Shown piece by piece: positions 36,738-49,800 of a stretch of 64,000 bases of DNA. Location of the stretch: the NCBI GenBank assembly GCA_003254905.1, contig QANU01028969.1, positions 248,001 through 312,000 on the forward strand, read 5' to 3'. The translations under genes and the position numbers were made by a program. The notes under the pieces are model-generated. The model was given only the letters and a program-made list of their open reading frames with translations, made no database searches and was not told the origin of the DNA. This stretch comes from Nissolia schottii. Its lineage: Eukaryota; Streptophyta; Magnoliopsida; Fabales; Fabaceae. Within the stretch, counting starts at the first letter, position 1; each line of letters starts with the position of its first letter.

Positions 36738-37167
36738 GGCCAGTTTGGATAATTTTTTTAAAAAATAAAAAATAATAAGTATTAAAATACAATTTAAATA
36801 AAATACTTTCTTTAAAACAAGGTGTACCACTTTTATTTTAAGTTTGAAATATTTCACTTCTAAAAAAAAATAGATGAATATGTAACTTTTAGTAAAAGCA
36901 CATTGTAAATAAAATAAAGCTTTAAAAAAAAGAGTTTAATTTTTATCCATTGTAAAGTTTTTTTTACACTGTCAACTAATTAAATATTGTCACATTAGCA
37001 TAAATGGTTGACCTCCTCTCTCATTCCTTAAAAAGTCATGTATATTGAGAGAGTTGATTGATTAACAGTGTAAAATACTTTACACTAGTGAATAAAAATT
37101 AAACTCTAAAAAAATTATATTAAAAATACATAAAATAAATATTTTTTTATGTTAATCCAAACCGTCC
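36738..37167. mobile_element. PIF/Harbinger (Tourist)-like MITE
   Basis: Left end GGCCAGTTTGGATAA and right end TTAATCCAAACCGTCC are inverted. The left flank is TTA and the right flank TGA, close to the TWA target of PIF/Harbinger elements. It contains another MITE at 36932-37106. Confidence 0.6.
36932..37106. mobile_element. 175-bp MULE-type MITE nested in the PIF-like MITE
   Basis: Terminal inverted repeat GAGTTTAATTTTTAT(C/T)CA... with 'tgtaaag...ttttacactg' conserved in both arms. Flanking 9-mers are TAAAAAAAA and TAAAAAAAT, i.e. a 9-bp duplication with one mismatch, as expected for Mutator-type insertion. Confidence 0.8.
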
Positions 37168-37420
37168 TGAGTTAACAATTTTTTTTTATAATAGTAATTT
37201 CATGTTTGACAATTTAAAGTGACTTTTGATTTCAAACACCATTGAATGCGGTCTATATAGGATTTTGAGTAATCTCATTCAATTTTAAACAACAATAATA
37301 ATTTTCTTTTTATAGAAAACTAGAAAACCGAGGCTATCGAGAGCAAGATGGGGACCAATGTACAACGGAGCATCATTAAATCAAAGTCCAAACATTGTTA
37401 TCCTCAATGCTGCATGTTTA

Positions 37421-37870
37421 GGCTGGTTCGATAAAGCATTTTATGGGATGTTTATACTCTTAAAAAATATAAGTTAAATTTTTGTGTTAAAGTTTTATTT
37501 TTAACTTTTGATAGTCAAAGGTACTCTTGTGAGCTCTCAAAAAGTTTTATAAACCTAACTTCAATTTTTAAAATTTTAAAAAGACTCACATAACTTTAAA
37601 ATTTAATAAAAACTCAATATTATCATTCATTAAGTAATGGAAAGTGAAAATATAAATTATTTTAAAATATTTTCCTTTTATGGTCTTTTTATATTTTAAA
37701 TTAACTTAATGATATATTTATTAAACATTATTCTTATAACTTTTACTTATTGAGAACAACTTTTAAATTATTTTATTAAACATTGTTACTCTGATTTTTA
37801 AGAGCAACTTTTAGAGAGTATAAAAATCTCTAACAACTTTTAAAGAGCAACAACATTACCGAACCATGCC
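37421..37870. mobile_element. Tourist-like MITE, 450 bp, TTA target duplication
   Basis: GGCTGGTTCGATAAAGC at the left and CATTACCGAACCATGCC at the right form an imperfect terminal inverted repeat. TTA flanks both sides (37418-37420 and 37871-37873), matching PIF/Harbinger insertion. Confidence 0.75.
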
Positions 37871-38119
37871 TTAGCTAGGTGGTGAGCAACACAATTTCCA
37901 GCTCTCTTCGCGTGCGGGAAGAAGCATGAGTTAAAATTTTGTCTCAGCTTGGAATAGTCATTAACAATAACATTAGAGGATATGGATAAGAGACTTATTT
38001 TTTAATAGTGTTTACGAGTTCTTCATTATCCTTTTTACTTGCACTTTCTAAAAACAATTATGTTGTCAATATCGTTCCTTAGGTGCTTTTGGGAAGGGTT
38101 GGTAAGGCCATAGGAAATG

Positions 38120-40975
38120 TTGTGAGACCTTTGGAAAGGTTATAAAGGAGAAGAAGTTAAGAGAGAGAGAGAGAGAGAGAGAGAAGTAGCTGGAGCATTG
38201 CAGTGGTGTGATACGTGAAGACCGTTGTAGCGGTCATATTCCGTTGCAGCAATGCAGCAAAATAAGCCCACATTGGATAAGATTGCTTGGGGAAGAGGTT
38301 TTGCTCTATAAATAGAGACCTCCTAGTAGAGCTTCAGTTGCTAATTCCTTCAAAGTTCATAAGGTTACACTCAGTGTTAGGACTTCTTACTCAAGTGTTA
38401 TTTTGTGGAGAAATAGTGCCGCCACTTAGCTAGGATGTCAATGCTATGCTGCTCGGAACTTCCAATTTAATGCTCCTCAGTCTTTGTCCTTTTTCAGGTG
38501 GTGGAGGTCTCGGTGCAACGTCGATTATGCTGTTTTGCGGTACCATCAATTGAGTCAGTTGTGTTTTATTTATTTATTTAGTTCAACTAATTATGTATTT
38601 AATTATTTTATTATTTATTCATATGCTCAGTATTGCTTAGTAATTACATGTGTAGCCTTAGGTAGAAACTTATATGTTAAGGTATAATATGTTAGGATTA
38701 TACTAAGCCCTCCATAAATGATAATAACATAGGTCATGTCGTAGTCAAATCGCTAAAATAATTAACATCATAATCAGCATATCATGGGAACCCTAGGATA
38801 ACAGACTTAGGATTCCATATTAGTTAGATCATTTGTATAGGATCATTACTCTGACACAAATCCATCATACTCGGCAAGTCATATCCTTAGATTTAGTGTA
38901 TCTACAGACCCGACTATCTAGCATAGTTTCTGTAGTTGGGAGGTAATCCAAAACCAGTAACCAACATAAATACGCCAAACTAGTTGATAGTTTGAGGACA
39001 GTCAATCTGTATAGTAGTAGCACACTAGTCCCGAGCTCACGACAATTAGCCCAGTATGTACCTAGTAAATCATTGGTGGTTATTTAGACTATAATAGGAT
39101 AGTTAGTCAACACATTATTACCTACCAATACCCCCCAATAGTTAGCCAATACAGAGGTAGCACCTACCCGAACGTGGACGCTGTAGACTGATAAAATTCG
39201 TAGGGCAGTAAACCAGTCAAGTCATGTCAATTAGGTGATAGTTCAGTAATAATTAGCCGGTGCATCATTCTAGTATAACTGGTGGTCATAGGACAGTAGT
39301 ATGAGTATAGTTGCACAATGTAACCACGGTAGAGCACCCAACCGGCATAGACTTGGCCATAGCATCAATAGAGGCCATACCAATTAGTCGTCGTAGTTAG
39401 TAAAACTAGATTAGCCAATCAATAACAATAAGGAAGATTTGTCGTACGGTGTTAGAACCATCAACCAGTGTAGGCGTCCTAGAATAGTTGATCGTCGCAG
39501 GACTATAGCTAGCGTAACCATAACAAATAGTGGTAGTGGTCAAGGTATCCAGTTAGCGTATAGTTAGTAGGATCAACGTGAGGTGTCAGACTAGTTAGCC
39601 AGTGTCACCAGTCAAGGGAGACAGCCTAGTTAGTGGATACAGTTAGGCAGACCAACCATCAAACATCTGTTATCCGTTAATGTTAGGAGGAACAAGTGGA
39701 AATCCTTATGCCTCGTTAGGTTATTTAGTTATAGTAGTTAGATCTTATCAAACAAACTAGACCTAATAATCAACATAATTAGTAACCCTCAGCATAACAC
39801 TTAGACGTTAGGATACTAAATACATCAACCTAGATAACTTAAGTAGCTCAGGCAACACAATCGATCCAGTAACCCATATAGCCAGTAACTCAGATAGAAT
39901 AGTGGATACACGAATCAGCAGTAGGATATGATCATACCCAGATAAATAGAATTCAGATAGTTGCATATGAGTTTGTTTGTGTGTAGCTTGTTATGTTTGT
40001 AAAAGTACAGACTGGACGAACAGGTTGTCCAAATACACCATAAGACCCGACATCTAGGTTGTGCCCTTATGATTATATTGTTGGCACAAGTTTAGCATAC
40101 TCAGTGAATCCCAGATACAGGTTCAACATACCATATGAGATTAACATACCCTTCACTATACCACAGGGACTTGTTCTGGAAAAACAGGATAAGGACCAAT
40201 CTCTCCTTCACTGAGGATTGAGAATTAATATCTCCTCGACCCATCGTGAGGAGATAGACAAATTCAGTACCAGTAGCATGCGTAGCATCTCAGTTCATTT
40301 ATTAGTTATCCATGTGACACCGTCGTCTAGTTAGACAGGTTGTGCATATACATCATAAGTCCTAATATATAGCTCAGCAGACTCAGCAAATGTGTTAGTA
40401 TCTACAGTGTGTGTGCCAGTGTTGGTATAGCTAGTTATTGCAACATTTCCATTTATCTTTGTGTACTTTCAGATTGTGTATGTCATATCAATACTCTATA
40501 TGCATACATGTTGCTTTAAGGTTAATTATTAATATGTAAGTAACCATGTTATAGTATATGTTATGTGGCGTGGTATTGTGGTACACGTTCACTACGTGAT
40601 GAACTCACCCCTCATCTATTTGTTTCAGACATGTGAGGACCGTGATGTTGATCCTTTAGTGCAATGGCAGTATTAGTCTCCGGGTCAATGGTGATTGGTG
40701 AGCTCTGCTTCATAGTGGAGTAATCAACGTATTAATTAGTAATTATTCTAGTGGGTCACGATCAGGGTCTTCGGACGTTACACTTAGTTAGAATTAACAT
40801 CATGATTTGTATTCCATTATGCACGTAAACAATATCACATTTTCAGTTGTACAAAAAATCAGTTTATGAAATATAGTTAATTTAGTTATATTCTCATGCA
40901 TGTTCACATTTTAGCACGTTTAGAGACTTTCGCAAGGGAACTAGTCCCTTGCTTGTCAGTCTTAACTTTTGGGTC
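38120..40975 (+). mobile_element. LTR of the same family, ends approximate
   Basis: A probable left end is TGTGAGACC near 38121. A TATA box and start zone 'tataaatagagacctcc' lies near 38309. 'aatttaatgctcctcag' lies near 38463. The landmark 'gatgaactcacccctc' is near 40600, and the conserved tail 'gactttcgcaagggaactag' followed by 'tcccttg' is near 40925. All of these are in the same order as in the solo LTR at 41399. The centre (38700-40500) is a long region dense in 'tagttag', 'ccagt' and 'tagtagg' words with no reading frame. No clean target duplication was found, so it may be truncated. Confidence 0.6.
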
Positions 40976-41039
40976 ATAGCAGTAGGGGTGCTTTCGTCTC
41001 ACCTCTGCATAACTTGTTGCCCTTTCCAAATTGTGTTGA

Positions 41040-41393
41040 TTGCCTATTACATTCACACTCTTATAATCCTATAGGAGTGAGACAACACTATTAAGAAAAT
41101 GAAAATGAAAATGACGTCTCTTCTTTGATTCAAAACAAAGCATGTTCTATTCAACCATATCTTATGTGCAACCATTGAGAAATTTTTTACCACTTCTTCC
41201 CCCGACTCCTTGTTAATGAAGTTACTCAGCCAATTCAAGAAACCCTGTTATGGTTCTTCCTCAAACCTCAACCCCAAGGGAGACAATACCTAAATTCTCT
41301 TCACTTCATCCCAAAGAAAGCATGATTGGTTCTTTCCTCAGCTTGCCAACAACGAGGATAAAGCAGGTATCCGATAACATGTCGTTGGTTGAG
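41040..41393 (-). mobile_element. 3' part of a LINE, separated by a solo LTR
   Basis: On the minus strand the frame EEVVKNFSMVAHKIWLNRT followed by CFVLNQ resembles the region downstream of the RT in plant LINE ORF2 (the short RNase-H-like/zf-RVT tail). It is the expected continuation of the LINE piece at 43388-44975 once the solo LTR is removed. Confidence 0.6.
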
Positions 41394-41398
41394 TTGTT

Positions 41399-43382
41399 TG
41401 TGACGACCATTAGAAAAAAAAGGGCGTCTCACGCGAGACGATAATCACGGAATGCGAAAGTGGTTTCTAGAGCTCATCTTGCACGAGATGATGTTTGCAT
41501 GGGTTCATCTCACGCGAGACGAGTACGAAAATTAGTCTCACATCGATTAACGTTGTAGAAGGGGGGTCTCTTCCTCCCCCTACATATAGAGGCTTCTCGT
41601 GAGTGTTTAGACTTGCTAATTCACTCCAAGAGCTTGAGATGTCACACTTTTGTGAGACTTTTGTTCTAGTTATATTTTATTTTTTTTCTCCCTCTTGTTT
41701 TATGTTCTTAAGGAAGCAGTGCCTTCACGTAGGGCGTCCGGAGCTCTCAGCTTAATGCTCCTTAGCAGTCAGTCATTTTAAGGTGAGTGACTTTCTTCAC
41801 GGTCTATTTTAGACCATGTAGTTATTTTTAAAAGTTATTTATTTATTTTATTTATGCATGTTTTATAAAATCCTAGGAGGTGAAATTTATTATTTTATTT
41901 ATGTATTTATGAAATTAGTTATTATTTTATTTAGTTGATATTTTCTCATGATTATGTATTTAGAAAATCTTTATTTATGAAATATACATATTTACAAATC
42001 TATTTTTAAAAAATCATGAAATTATTTTAGAACTACATGAGAGCACATTTTATTGCATTAACATATTCATGTTGTGTGCATATGATCAACATTAAACGAT
42101 ATAGATATTCATATTATTTAGTTAAACCCTTAATAAAAGATAATGGTTAAAGAAAGATTCTGGTGGGAGAAGATTTATATTAAGGAAAGATTCTAGCTAA
42201 GGACAAGACTTGGTACTTAACATGTCCATTGTGATGCACCTCTCTTATCTGGGAACCTTCCTAAGCATGAGATTTTAGTCTGCCTTTATTTTTCCAAAAA
42301 TAAAACGTTTAATAAAGATATTAAGTTATGTTATGCTATCAATATCATATAAAAGATTATGTTGTAATGATCATGTTATATTATGCATTTAAAACTATAT
42401 TCATGGGAAGATATCTAGGATAGGACTCTAAATCAGCGACAACCTACGTTGACCTTGGTATACCTTGCACGATCGTAAAATAGAATAAGATTCATGTAGA
42501 TTAGGGGTAAGACCGTAAAGATCGGACATGGCAATCTATGATGCTCGATATCTTGTATCATGTAGATTAGAGCTAAGCTCGATGTCATGTATCATGTAGA
42601 TTAGAGCTAACTATTAGGAATCTATGAAGTCAGGCAGTGTATCCCCAACTGTCGTGGCCTAGGTACTTGGGTAGTGCGCCAAGACTAATTATCAGGAATC
42701 TATGGACTCGGACAGTGTATCCCCAACTGTCGTGGCCTAAGTATTTGGGTAGTGCATCCAAGATAATGCATCATAAAGCAAAACCGTAATGCTCGGAATG
42801 TTTATCTAGAGAACTCCTAACTATATTATATTTTTAAATGTTTTTATGTGTTAGTTATTATTATAGAAATGATTTATGTTTGTTATATATATATATATAT
42901 ATTATGTATTGCATATGCATGCCATGTTTTTTTTCAAAATGTCCCATGTCGCCGTGCGGATGGCCTCTCGCTTAGACTTTCTCCAAAGTTCTCACCCCTT
43001 ACCTCCCCCTCTAGTTACAGGTTATGAAGCAGCGTAGAAGAGCATGGAGTTTATGGCCAGTGTAGCAATGTCAGAATCTAAGAGTCAGCAGTTCACCTTG
43101 AGGTGAAACTACCTATAGGAATTATCAGTTTATTTTTATTTTGTAATCGAGTTATGTCTAGAGTACTCAAATTGTATACAGGCAGGATTATCGAACTAGC
43201 CACATATTTTATCATGTATATTTATGTTTTATATAAAAGAGTTCATGTTTATTTTAAAAAAGAAAGTTTTATTTGTTTTAATTAAAATTAAAGTGCATAT
43301 TTTTACGAAAAACGTTCTAGAGGCTTCTGTAAAGGAACTAGTCCCTTGCGTGCCAGTCACTATCCTAAGTTGGGGTGTGACA
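41399..43382 (+). mobile_element. Solo LTR, 1984 bp, TSD TTGTT
   Basis: Begins TGTGACGACC and ends GGGGTGTGACA. Perfect 5-bp direct repeats TTGTT lie at 41394-41398 and 43383-43387. Landmarks are a TATA-like 'ctacatatagagg' near 41581, 'cagcttaatgctccttagcag' near 41749, and two tandem internal units 'aggaatctatg...cccaactgtcgtggccta' at about 42608-42745. A 'gttctcacccc' block lies near 42990, and the tail 'gtaaaggaactagtcccttg' is near 43331. 'ctcacgcgagacga' words recur at 41430 and 41508. No internal gag-pol region is present. Confidence 0.92.
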
Positions 43383-43387
43383 TTGTT

Positions 43388-44975
43388 GATGCACTAGTAA
43401 GACACCATTAAGGAGCTTCCACATAAACATTTTACAATGTAGAGTGATTCCCAGCTTGCATAACCCCCCCCAAATGAGATCCGCATCCACAAAGCTCGTA
43501 CCATGTTCATCTGGATTGGAATTTCTAACCAAGGGATATGCAGTGCGAAATTAAGGGTTGCGAAGCAAAACAATCCTCTATCTAACAAATTGGGATAAGG
43601 ATTAACAAAGATTTGCAAGACTCAAAAGGAAGAAAAATCAAGTGAAATATATCCCCTTTCCAACATTTTTGGTTTAGTTTAATAAGTTCACAAGCACGAG
43701 CATCATCCTTAAGAGTATTTTGGGTGGTCCACAAATGAAATCCATTTTGTGATAGGATCCAAACATCCTTCCATATGCAAACTTTCAAACCATCCCTTAT
43801 TCTCTAGTATCCTCCTCTTTTCAAAACCCACAAAGCACTATCAATGCTCCTCCAAGTAAAGCTTGGATAATTTCCCACACGTGTCAAACACTTGTTGGCA
43901 AGGAAAATATATAACTCTAATTGTCCCAGCCATGAGACTCTCTAGATTGGACAAAAGTCTCCATCCTTATTTGGCCAATAATGTCTGGTTGAAAGCCTAA
44001 AAATTCTGGAACCCTATCCCTCATTCCTTATTTTCCTCACACATCTTGTTCCATTTAATCTAGTGAATCTTCCTTTCTCAATTCTTACTATCCCACCAAA
44101 AACGACTTATCATTACTTCAATGAAATCACATAAGTCTTGTAGGAGAAGAAAACAACCCATAATATATGTTGGGATACCTTGAACTACAACTTTTATCAA
44201 TACCTCTTCCTTACTTGTGACAAGCACGACTCTTTTCATCCTTTTAGCTTCTTCTACACTTTATCCAGCACAAAATCAAACACTTGTCTCTTTAAACGTC
44301 CTACACAAGTGGGGAGGACAAGATATTTTGAGAAGTTCTCCACTACCTTTAAACTCATCCATCCTTGGATCAAGAGTTGTCTGTTTGTTGGCACATTTTG
44401 GCTAAAAGAGACTTCGATTTTGTCCAAATTGACAAGTTGCTCAGAAATCGATTAGCAAGCTTCAAGAACCTGTGTCACTACTTCAAATTCATCCATAGTT
44501 GTCTAAAAGAAAATAATGTTGTCATCTGCATAAAATTAATGAGATATTTCTACTGCTACTCGCGCTAATTTTGATCCAATGGATCGCTTGCGACTCATAT
44601 GCTCTCAAAAGAAGTCTCGAAAGAACCTTATCACACAAAATGAACATACATGGAGAAAAAGGGGTTGATTGTCTTAATCCTCTTTTAGGGGTAAACTCAT
44701 TACAAAGATATACATTCAAAAGAACCAAGAAAGAAACTGTTGATGCACACGTTACAATGTAAGAGTAACTCAATGATCTGGAAAGCCCATGCTCCTCATC
44801 ACTTGCTTAAGAAAACTCCACTCAACTCTATCATAGGCCTTAGTCATATCCAACTTGAGACTTGCATAACCTGTGAAACTTGTACTTTTCTTTTTCATTT
44901 AGTGAAAAGTCTCATAGGCAATTAAAGCATTAATTTGATGCTAGTCTTATTCACTATTTAAAAGACTTAAATTTA
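43388..44975 (-). mobile_element. LINE (non-LTR) reverse transcriptase remnant, 5' part
   Basis: Reading the minus strand from about 44930 down gives, across frames, SLKLDMTKAYDRVEWSFLKQ then VMRSMGFPDH (the RT 'KAYDRV' motif). It continues with EFTPKRGLRQSTPFSPCMFI (RT RGLRQGDPLSP motif), KYLVLPTCVGR, VWKKLKG, and PSFTWRSI followed by KVCIWKDVWI. These are the ordered landmarks of plant LINE ORF2. Stops and frameshifts abound, so it is dead. The solo LTR at 41399-43382 interrupts it. Confidence 0.88.
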
Positions 44976-45419
44976 TAACCTTGTTTAAATAAATTCTCTA
45001 ATCGATCAACTAAACATTGGTATTTGTAGTAATTTTATTTGACAATATTAAACTTTTTCGTGATCATATAAATTTAAAGTTAAAAAGTAAAAGTTTAATT
45101 TAATTAAGCTTTGCTATATTTACCGAAAAGTTTGACTCTCTTTTTTACTTATGTAAAAGTCATATATTTTATAGGTATTAATTTGATGTGTAATTTTTTT
45201 TATTGTGTCAATGAAAAATTTAAAATTGTTAATACATAACAATTGAATTAAAAAAGTAATTGATCTCATTCCATGCTAGATTCTTGAATGCACCAGGATT
45301 AAGAGTCATAGTGAATTGATCCGACTCAAGTGAAATCACTTAGGGAGGTTACATTATTTGGATATTACTAATATTTTAGGGAAAACCATAATAATGACAG
45401 GTTATTTAACTTTTGCTTT
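44976..45419. other. AT-rich spacer
   Basis: No gene or clear repeat boundary seen. Confidence 0.4.
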
Positions 45420-46575
45420 GGTAGGTTCACCATTTGAGAAGGAGTGTCTCCCTTTCACTCTATCCTCTCTTAAGCGTAGGGGCCAAGCCCTTAAAATAAA
45501 ATTATTTTAAGTTTAGCGAGACTCGAACCTAAGATCTCTGTCATTCACAACAATGCCTTATTCACTAGATTAACATTACTTTTTGCAACATTTTATGCAA
45601 TCATATTTATTAACATAATTTTATTATTTAATTTTTTTAAAGAAACCCTAATCTAAAGAGTCCTTAACACTCTCCCATACTCTCATTTCATCTGAATAAT
45701 GTGAGAAATCTTTGCTGTCATTTTTCTTTTTGTTTTTTGTTGGTAAAATGTCATATATCAGTGATAGACCTGCCTGTGTATTTTTTATCATAAAAAAATA
45801 AAAAATAAATATTAAAATAAAATAAAATATGCAATTTTAAAATTTTCAAAAATAATCATAACAAAGTATTATTTTTGTTAATAACTTAATTTGTTAATAT
45901 AATAATATTTTAAAGTAAAAAAAACTAATATATATAAAGGTATTTCTTGAGAGAAATGGGAGAGTTTAACTGAATATATAACATTTACTATATAACAAGC
46001 AAGAGTGTATAAATTCAATATGAATCAAAAAGACATTTTCAATAAAGAATTGAAACCCTAAAGTTGCAAGCTGCTGGAGTATGTCTATTAAGAAACAAAT
46101 CAAAAGACAAGTCTGAGCAACGTGAATGTCTTTTATGTGAGAGAAAAATCAAATTTTAATTTATTAATCTTATCATTAAGAAACTAAAGTACATATCCCA
46201 AAAAAGTTTGCTCAACTTTGTTATGTATATCATCAATTCTCTTGCTTAGTATGTGATAGTAAGATTATAAACAAGATATATGACATTTGACCAACAAAAA
46301 AGAAAAAGAAAAATGCTAGCAAAACTCTCTTACATTATTCAGATAAGACAAGAGTGTAAGTGTGAGAGAATTCTAGAGACTCTTTAGATTACGATTTCTT
46401 TAAAAAAATAATAAAATTATATTAATAAATATGATTGTATAAAATATTGTAAAAGGTAATATTAGTCTCATAGATAAAACATTGTTATAAATGGTTGAAA
46501 TTTTAGTTCGAGTGTCATTGAACTTAAAATAAGGTCGTGATTCCCACCGCTACTTAAGCGTATCCTAATCCGTCC
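45420..46575. repeat. Foldback element with ~250-300 bp inverted arms
   Basis: The left arm (about 45420-45720) and the right arm (about 46325-46575) are inverted copies. 'aaagaaaccctaatctaaag' at the left pairs with 'ctttagattacgatttcttt' at the right, 'ctgaataatgtgag' with 'cattattcag', and 'gcctta...actcgaacc' with 'agttcgagtgtcattgaac'. The loop is about 600 bp of AT-rich DNA. A single arm-like copy lies at about 20110-20245. The element ends roughly 290 bp before the YLPM1-like start codon. Confidence 0.65.
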
Positions 46576-46693
46576 ATTATTCGAATTCGTATATACTCTA
46601 TGATCTATGATCTAATCCTCAGATTACAACAGGAAGGGGAGGAATAGAAAATTCAGTGCTTGAATTTTGACATAGCTGGGGTTGACACAGCGC

Positions 46694-46716
46694 AGCACGC
46701 ACGCACGCACACACAC
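46694..46716. repeat. (CACG)n/(CA)n microsatellite upstream of YLPM1-like gene
   Basis: Short tract of 'cacgcacgcac' followed by 'acacacaca', about 150 bp before the chosen start codon, so in the likely promoter or leader. Confidence 0.8.
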
Positions 46717-46863
46717 AGTGAGTGATTGATAATAAAACTCTCTTCCCCCAAATCACTAATCACCTTTTTTCAGTATCAACCTAGGGTTTCCTTTTCACAA
46801 TCGCTGTGCGTTGAAGAACCAAAAAGAAAAAGAAAAAAACGAAAAAGAAAAATCTCGTCTGCA

Positions 46864-49800
46864 ATGGAGCGTCCATGGCGTCCTGCCCCTAACCCTAGAC
46901 CAACCCAAGCTCACGTGTGCCCTATTTGCCTAACCCCACATTTCCCCTTCTGTCCTCCCCCGCCCCCTTCCTATTACCACCACCACCAACTCTTCCAAGG
47001 GGATCATCTCTCCTTCCAACCTCACGCGCCGCTGCCTCCTCCTTTCCCTCCCCACGCGCCCCCTTACGCCCCCCGGAACCCTAATTTGCCGCTCCACCAC
47101 CGAAGCTTGAAGAGACCCAGAATGGACGATTCCCACCCTCCCAATATCTCCGAGGACGAGCGGAGATTGAAGCTGATCCGGGATCACGGGGTTGCCCTAG
47201 CCACGCAGCAACCGGAAGAACAGCACAAACAGGTTAATCAAAACGGGTTTTCGCATCTTCACAATGGTCAATTCGGCACTGGTTCTTATCATTCGCAGGG
47301 TTTTGGAGCCAGTAATTTGGACCCTCATTACCATGCTCACAGTTACGGGGGTGGTGGTTTGAATGCACCTTTTCCCGAGATGTACGATTTTCGTCCTCAT
47401 AATGGGAGAGTGGCACACTATCCCTTCCCTTACCCTTCTGATAATGTGGCTCAATTTGAGGGTTCTAGGTTCTTCAGGGGCCAGCAGCCTCCCCTTCCTT
47501 CATCGCCGCCGCCTCCTCTTCCGCCGGATCCATCAGTTAACCAGTCTTCCCAGTTGAATGCATACTGTTCTCCACCAAAGAAGGCTTCTCTTTTTCCTGT
47601 CCCTGCCAGTTCCTCTGCTGTGGCTCACTCATCGTATTCGCCGGTTCCTGAAGCTCACCCATTACCCCACCAACCCTATTTTCAAAGTAAACCCCTTCTG
47701 GAATTTTCTACTGGTTTTCCTCAGGAGGTATGGTTTATCTTTTTCCTGGTAATGCTGTTGTTGGATTTGTAGTTTTGGTTTAGAGCTTTACTATAAGTCA
47801 TAGTTTCTGATGTACATTTTTAGCAGGAACCATCCAAGCAGTACTTGGGAGATGGCCAGCCTTTTGCACTAAAGCAATTGTCTGCTGATAAATCTAAATT
47901 TGTTGATGCCTTGCAATTATTTCGGCATCCACATCGTGCTTTGCGTCCTGATCACTTTGTGATCATCTTTCGAGGTCTTCCAGGTGTGCATTGTGTTTTT
48001 TGATAAATGTTTATTATTTTCTTTTTGTTTGAGTTCTTGCAAATCGGTTGTATTGATTGAATTGCTATTTTTTTTATGCGAGTTGACTTTGTTGGATGCT
48101 TGTTAATTAGGGTAGTGTACATTCCTTTTTTTAACATCTGTTGCCTCTTGGCCATTTGCTTGTTTGGGATGCATGTGATGATGGATCCTATAAGTTTTCG
48201 ATTTGGTGGAAGGTGTAAAGTGTCAGTAATTTTCTGGAGTATTTCTGTTGCTCATCTTGAATAAGCACTTGCTTATGTGTCGTCTTGGTTTATGCACATA
48301 ATTTTATGCTACTTTTGTTTTCTCCAGTGACAGCAATTTCCTGGTTGTTTTTGCATGTGGTTTCATTATTTCCTTTGGTTCATATCTTTACTTCGTGTTG
48401 GTGCCCTTTTCAGGTAGTGGTAAGAGTTATTTAGCAAAGATGCTGCGTGATCTTGAGGTTGAAAATGGTGGTGATGCTCCACGAATTCATTCTATGGATG
48501 ATTATTTCATGACTGAGGTTGAAAAGGTTCATGAGTCTACATTCTTGCTCTTTTATTTATTTATTTGTCAGCAAAGCATTTTTATCCTGTCCTATATGTT
48601 GTTTTGATTAGTTCTGTTAGTTCTGATGATACTGTATCAATAATTATATATTCTGTTGACAAGGTTGAGGATAATGATGCATCAAAATTTTCAAGTTCTG
48701 GCAGAAACAAGAAGCCTGTAACAAAGAAGGTCATGGAGTATTGTTATGAACCTGAAATGGAGGAGGTAACTGTTGCATGTATTGAGCTGTGTATTTTTTC
48801 CATCTGTTGTTTCTTGAAAATTTCAAATGCATGCTGTCATTTGTTTAGATTTTCACTACAAAACTTTTTGTTGTCCATAGTACTGAATTAGCCATTTCTC
48901 TGCTTAGAAAGAAATGAGAATGTGGAAAGGTCTGGAGGGAAGGGGGGTGGGGGACTATATGGGTTTGAAGCTTTTTTTTTTTTGTTCACTTAGACTTGGA
49001 AAGGACTGGGACATAGGGAGCTGGATAGTGGAACTTAATTTTTGCCCCACAAATACAGCTGGCTTGCATGTTATATGGTTTCAAATTGGGAATTAGGTCA
49101 TGGAAGCTTTGTTGCAGGGAATTTATTTCTTTTCTTCCTTTTTTTTATTTCTGATACTTATCATCTATAAATATGTTTCTATATGGCATCCTGTGATACA
49201 TGTAGCCAACCCCACCCTGTGCAACAACGGTTGGTTGTGGTTGTTGTTGTTGTTGTCATGTATTATGTATAAATATGTTTGTGCCTGAGTAATACTAGAA
49301 AGTCCCAATTTCTGTGCTCTATAACATTCTACTCTTGTTTGTCATATGAATTTGCTTCACGATCTTTGTGGATACCAGTTAACTTGTCATGCACTTAATT
49401 ACTGGATGTAGTTACGCTTATTATTTTTCCTTGATGGCAGGCTTATCGGTCAAGCATGTTGAAAGCATTCAAGAAAACTGTCGAGGAGGGAGCTTTCACT
49501 TTTGTCATCGGTATGCATCACAAAAATATGATAGCTAAATTACCCTTAAAACATATGATTTCACTTTTTAGGGTTTCTTAACTTAATTTGATTTTATATT
49601 TTTTGCTCTGGTTGCGTTTTGTCGTGAGTTCCATACTAGTTTCAGTGATAATGTTTTTGTATATTTCTTGGTAGCATTGCACTGAGTGCTGACTTGGACT
49701 TAATTTTCCATGGTAAATGAGTTTATGCGAAATTACCTAAATTATTGTTTATTCAGGAAACCCAAAGGTAAAACAAAAAAACTGTTTTATTAGGTGAATT

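Noticed and set aside
46726-46863. In-frame upstream ATG of the YLPM1-like gene
   Set aside because: The leader is low complexity (Lys/Arg runs), whereas MERPWRPAPNP at 46864 is the natural-looking conserved start.
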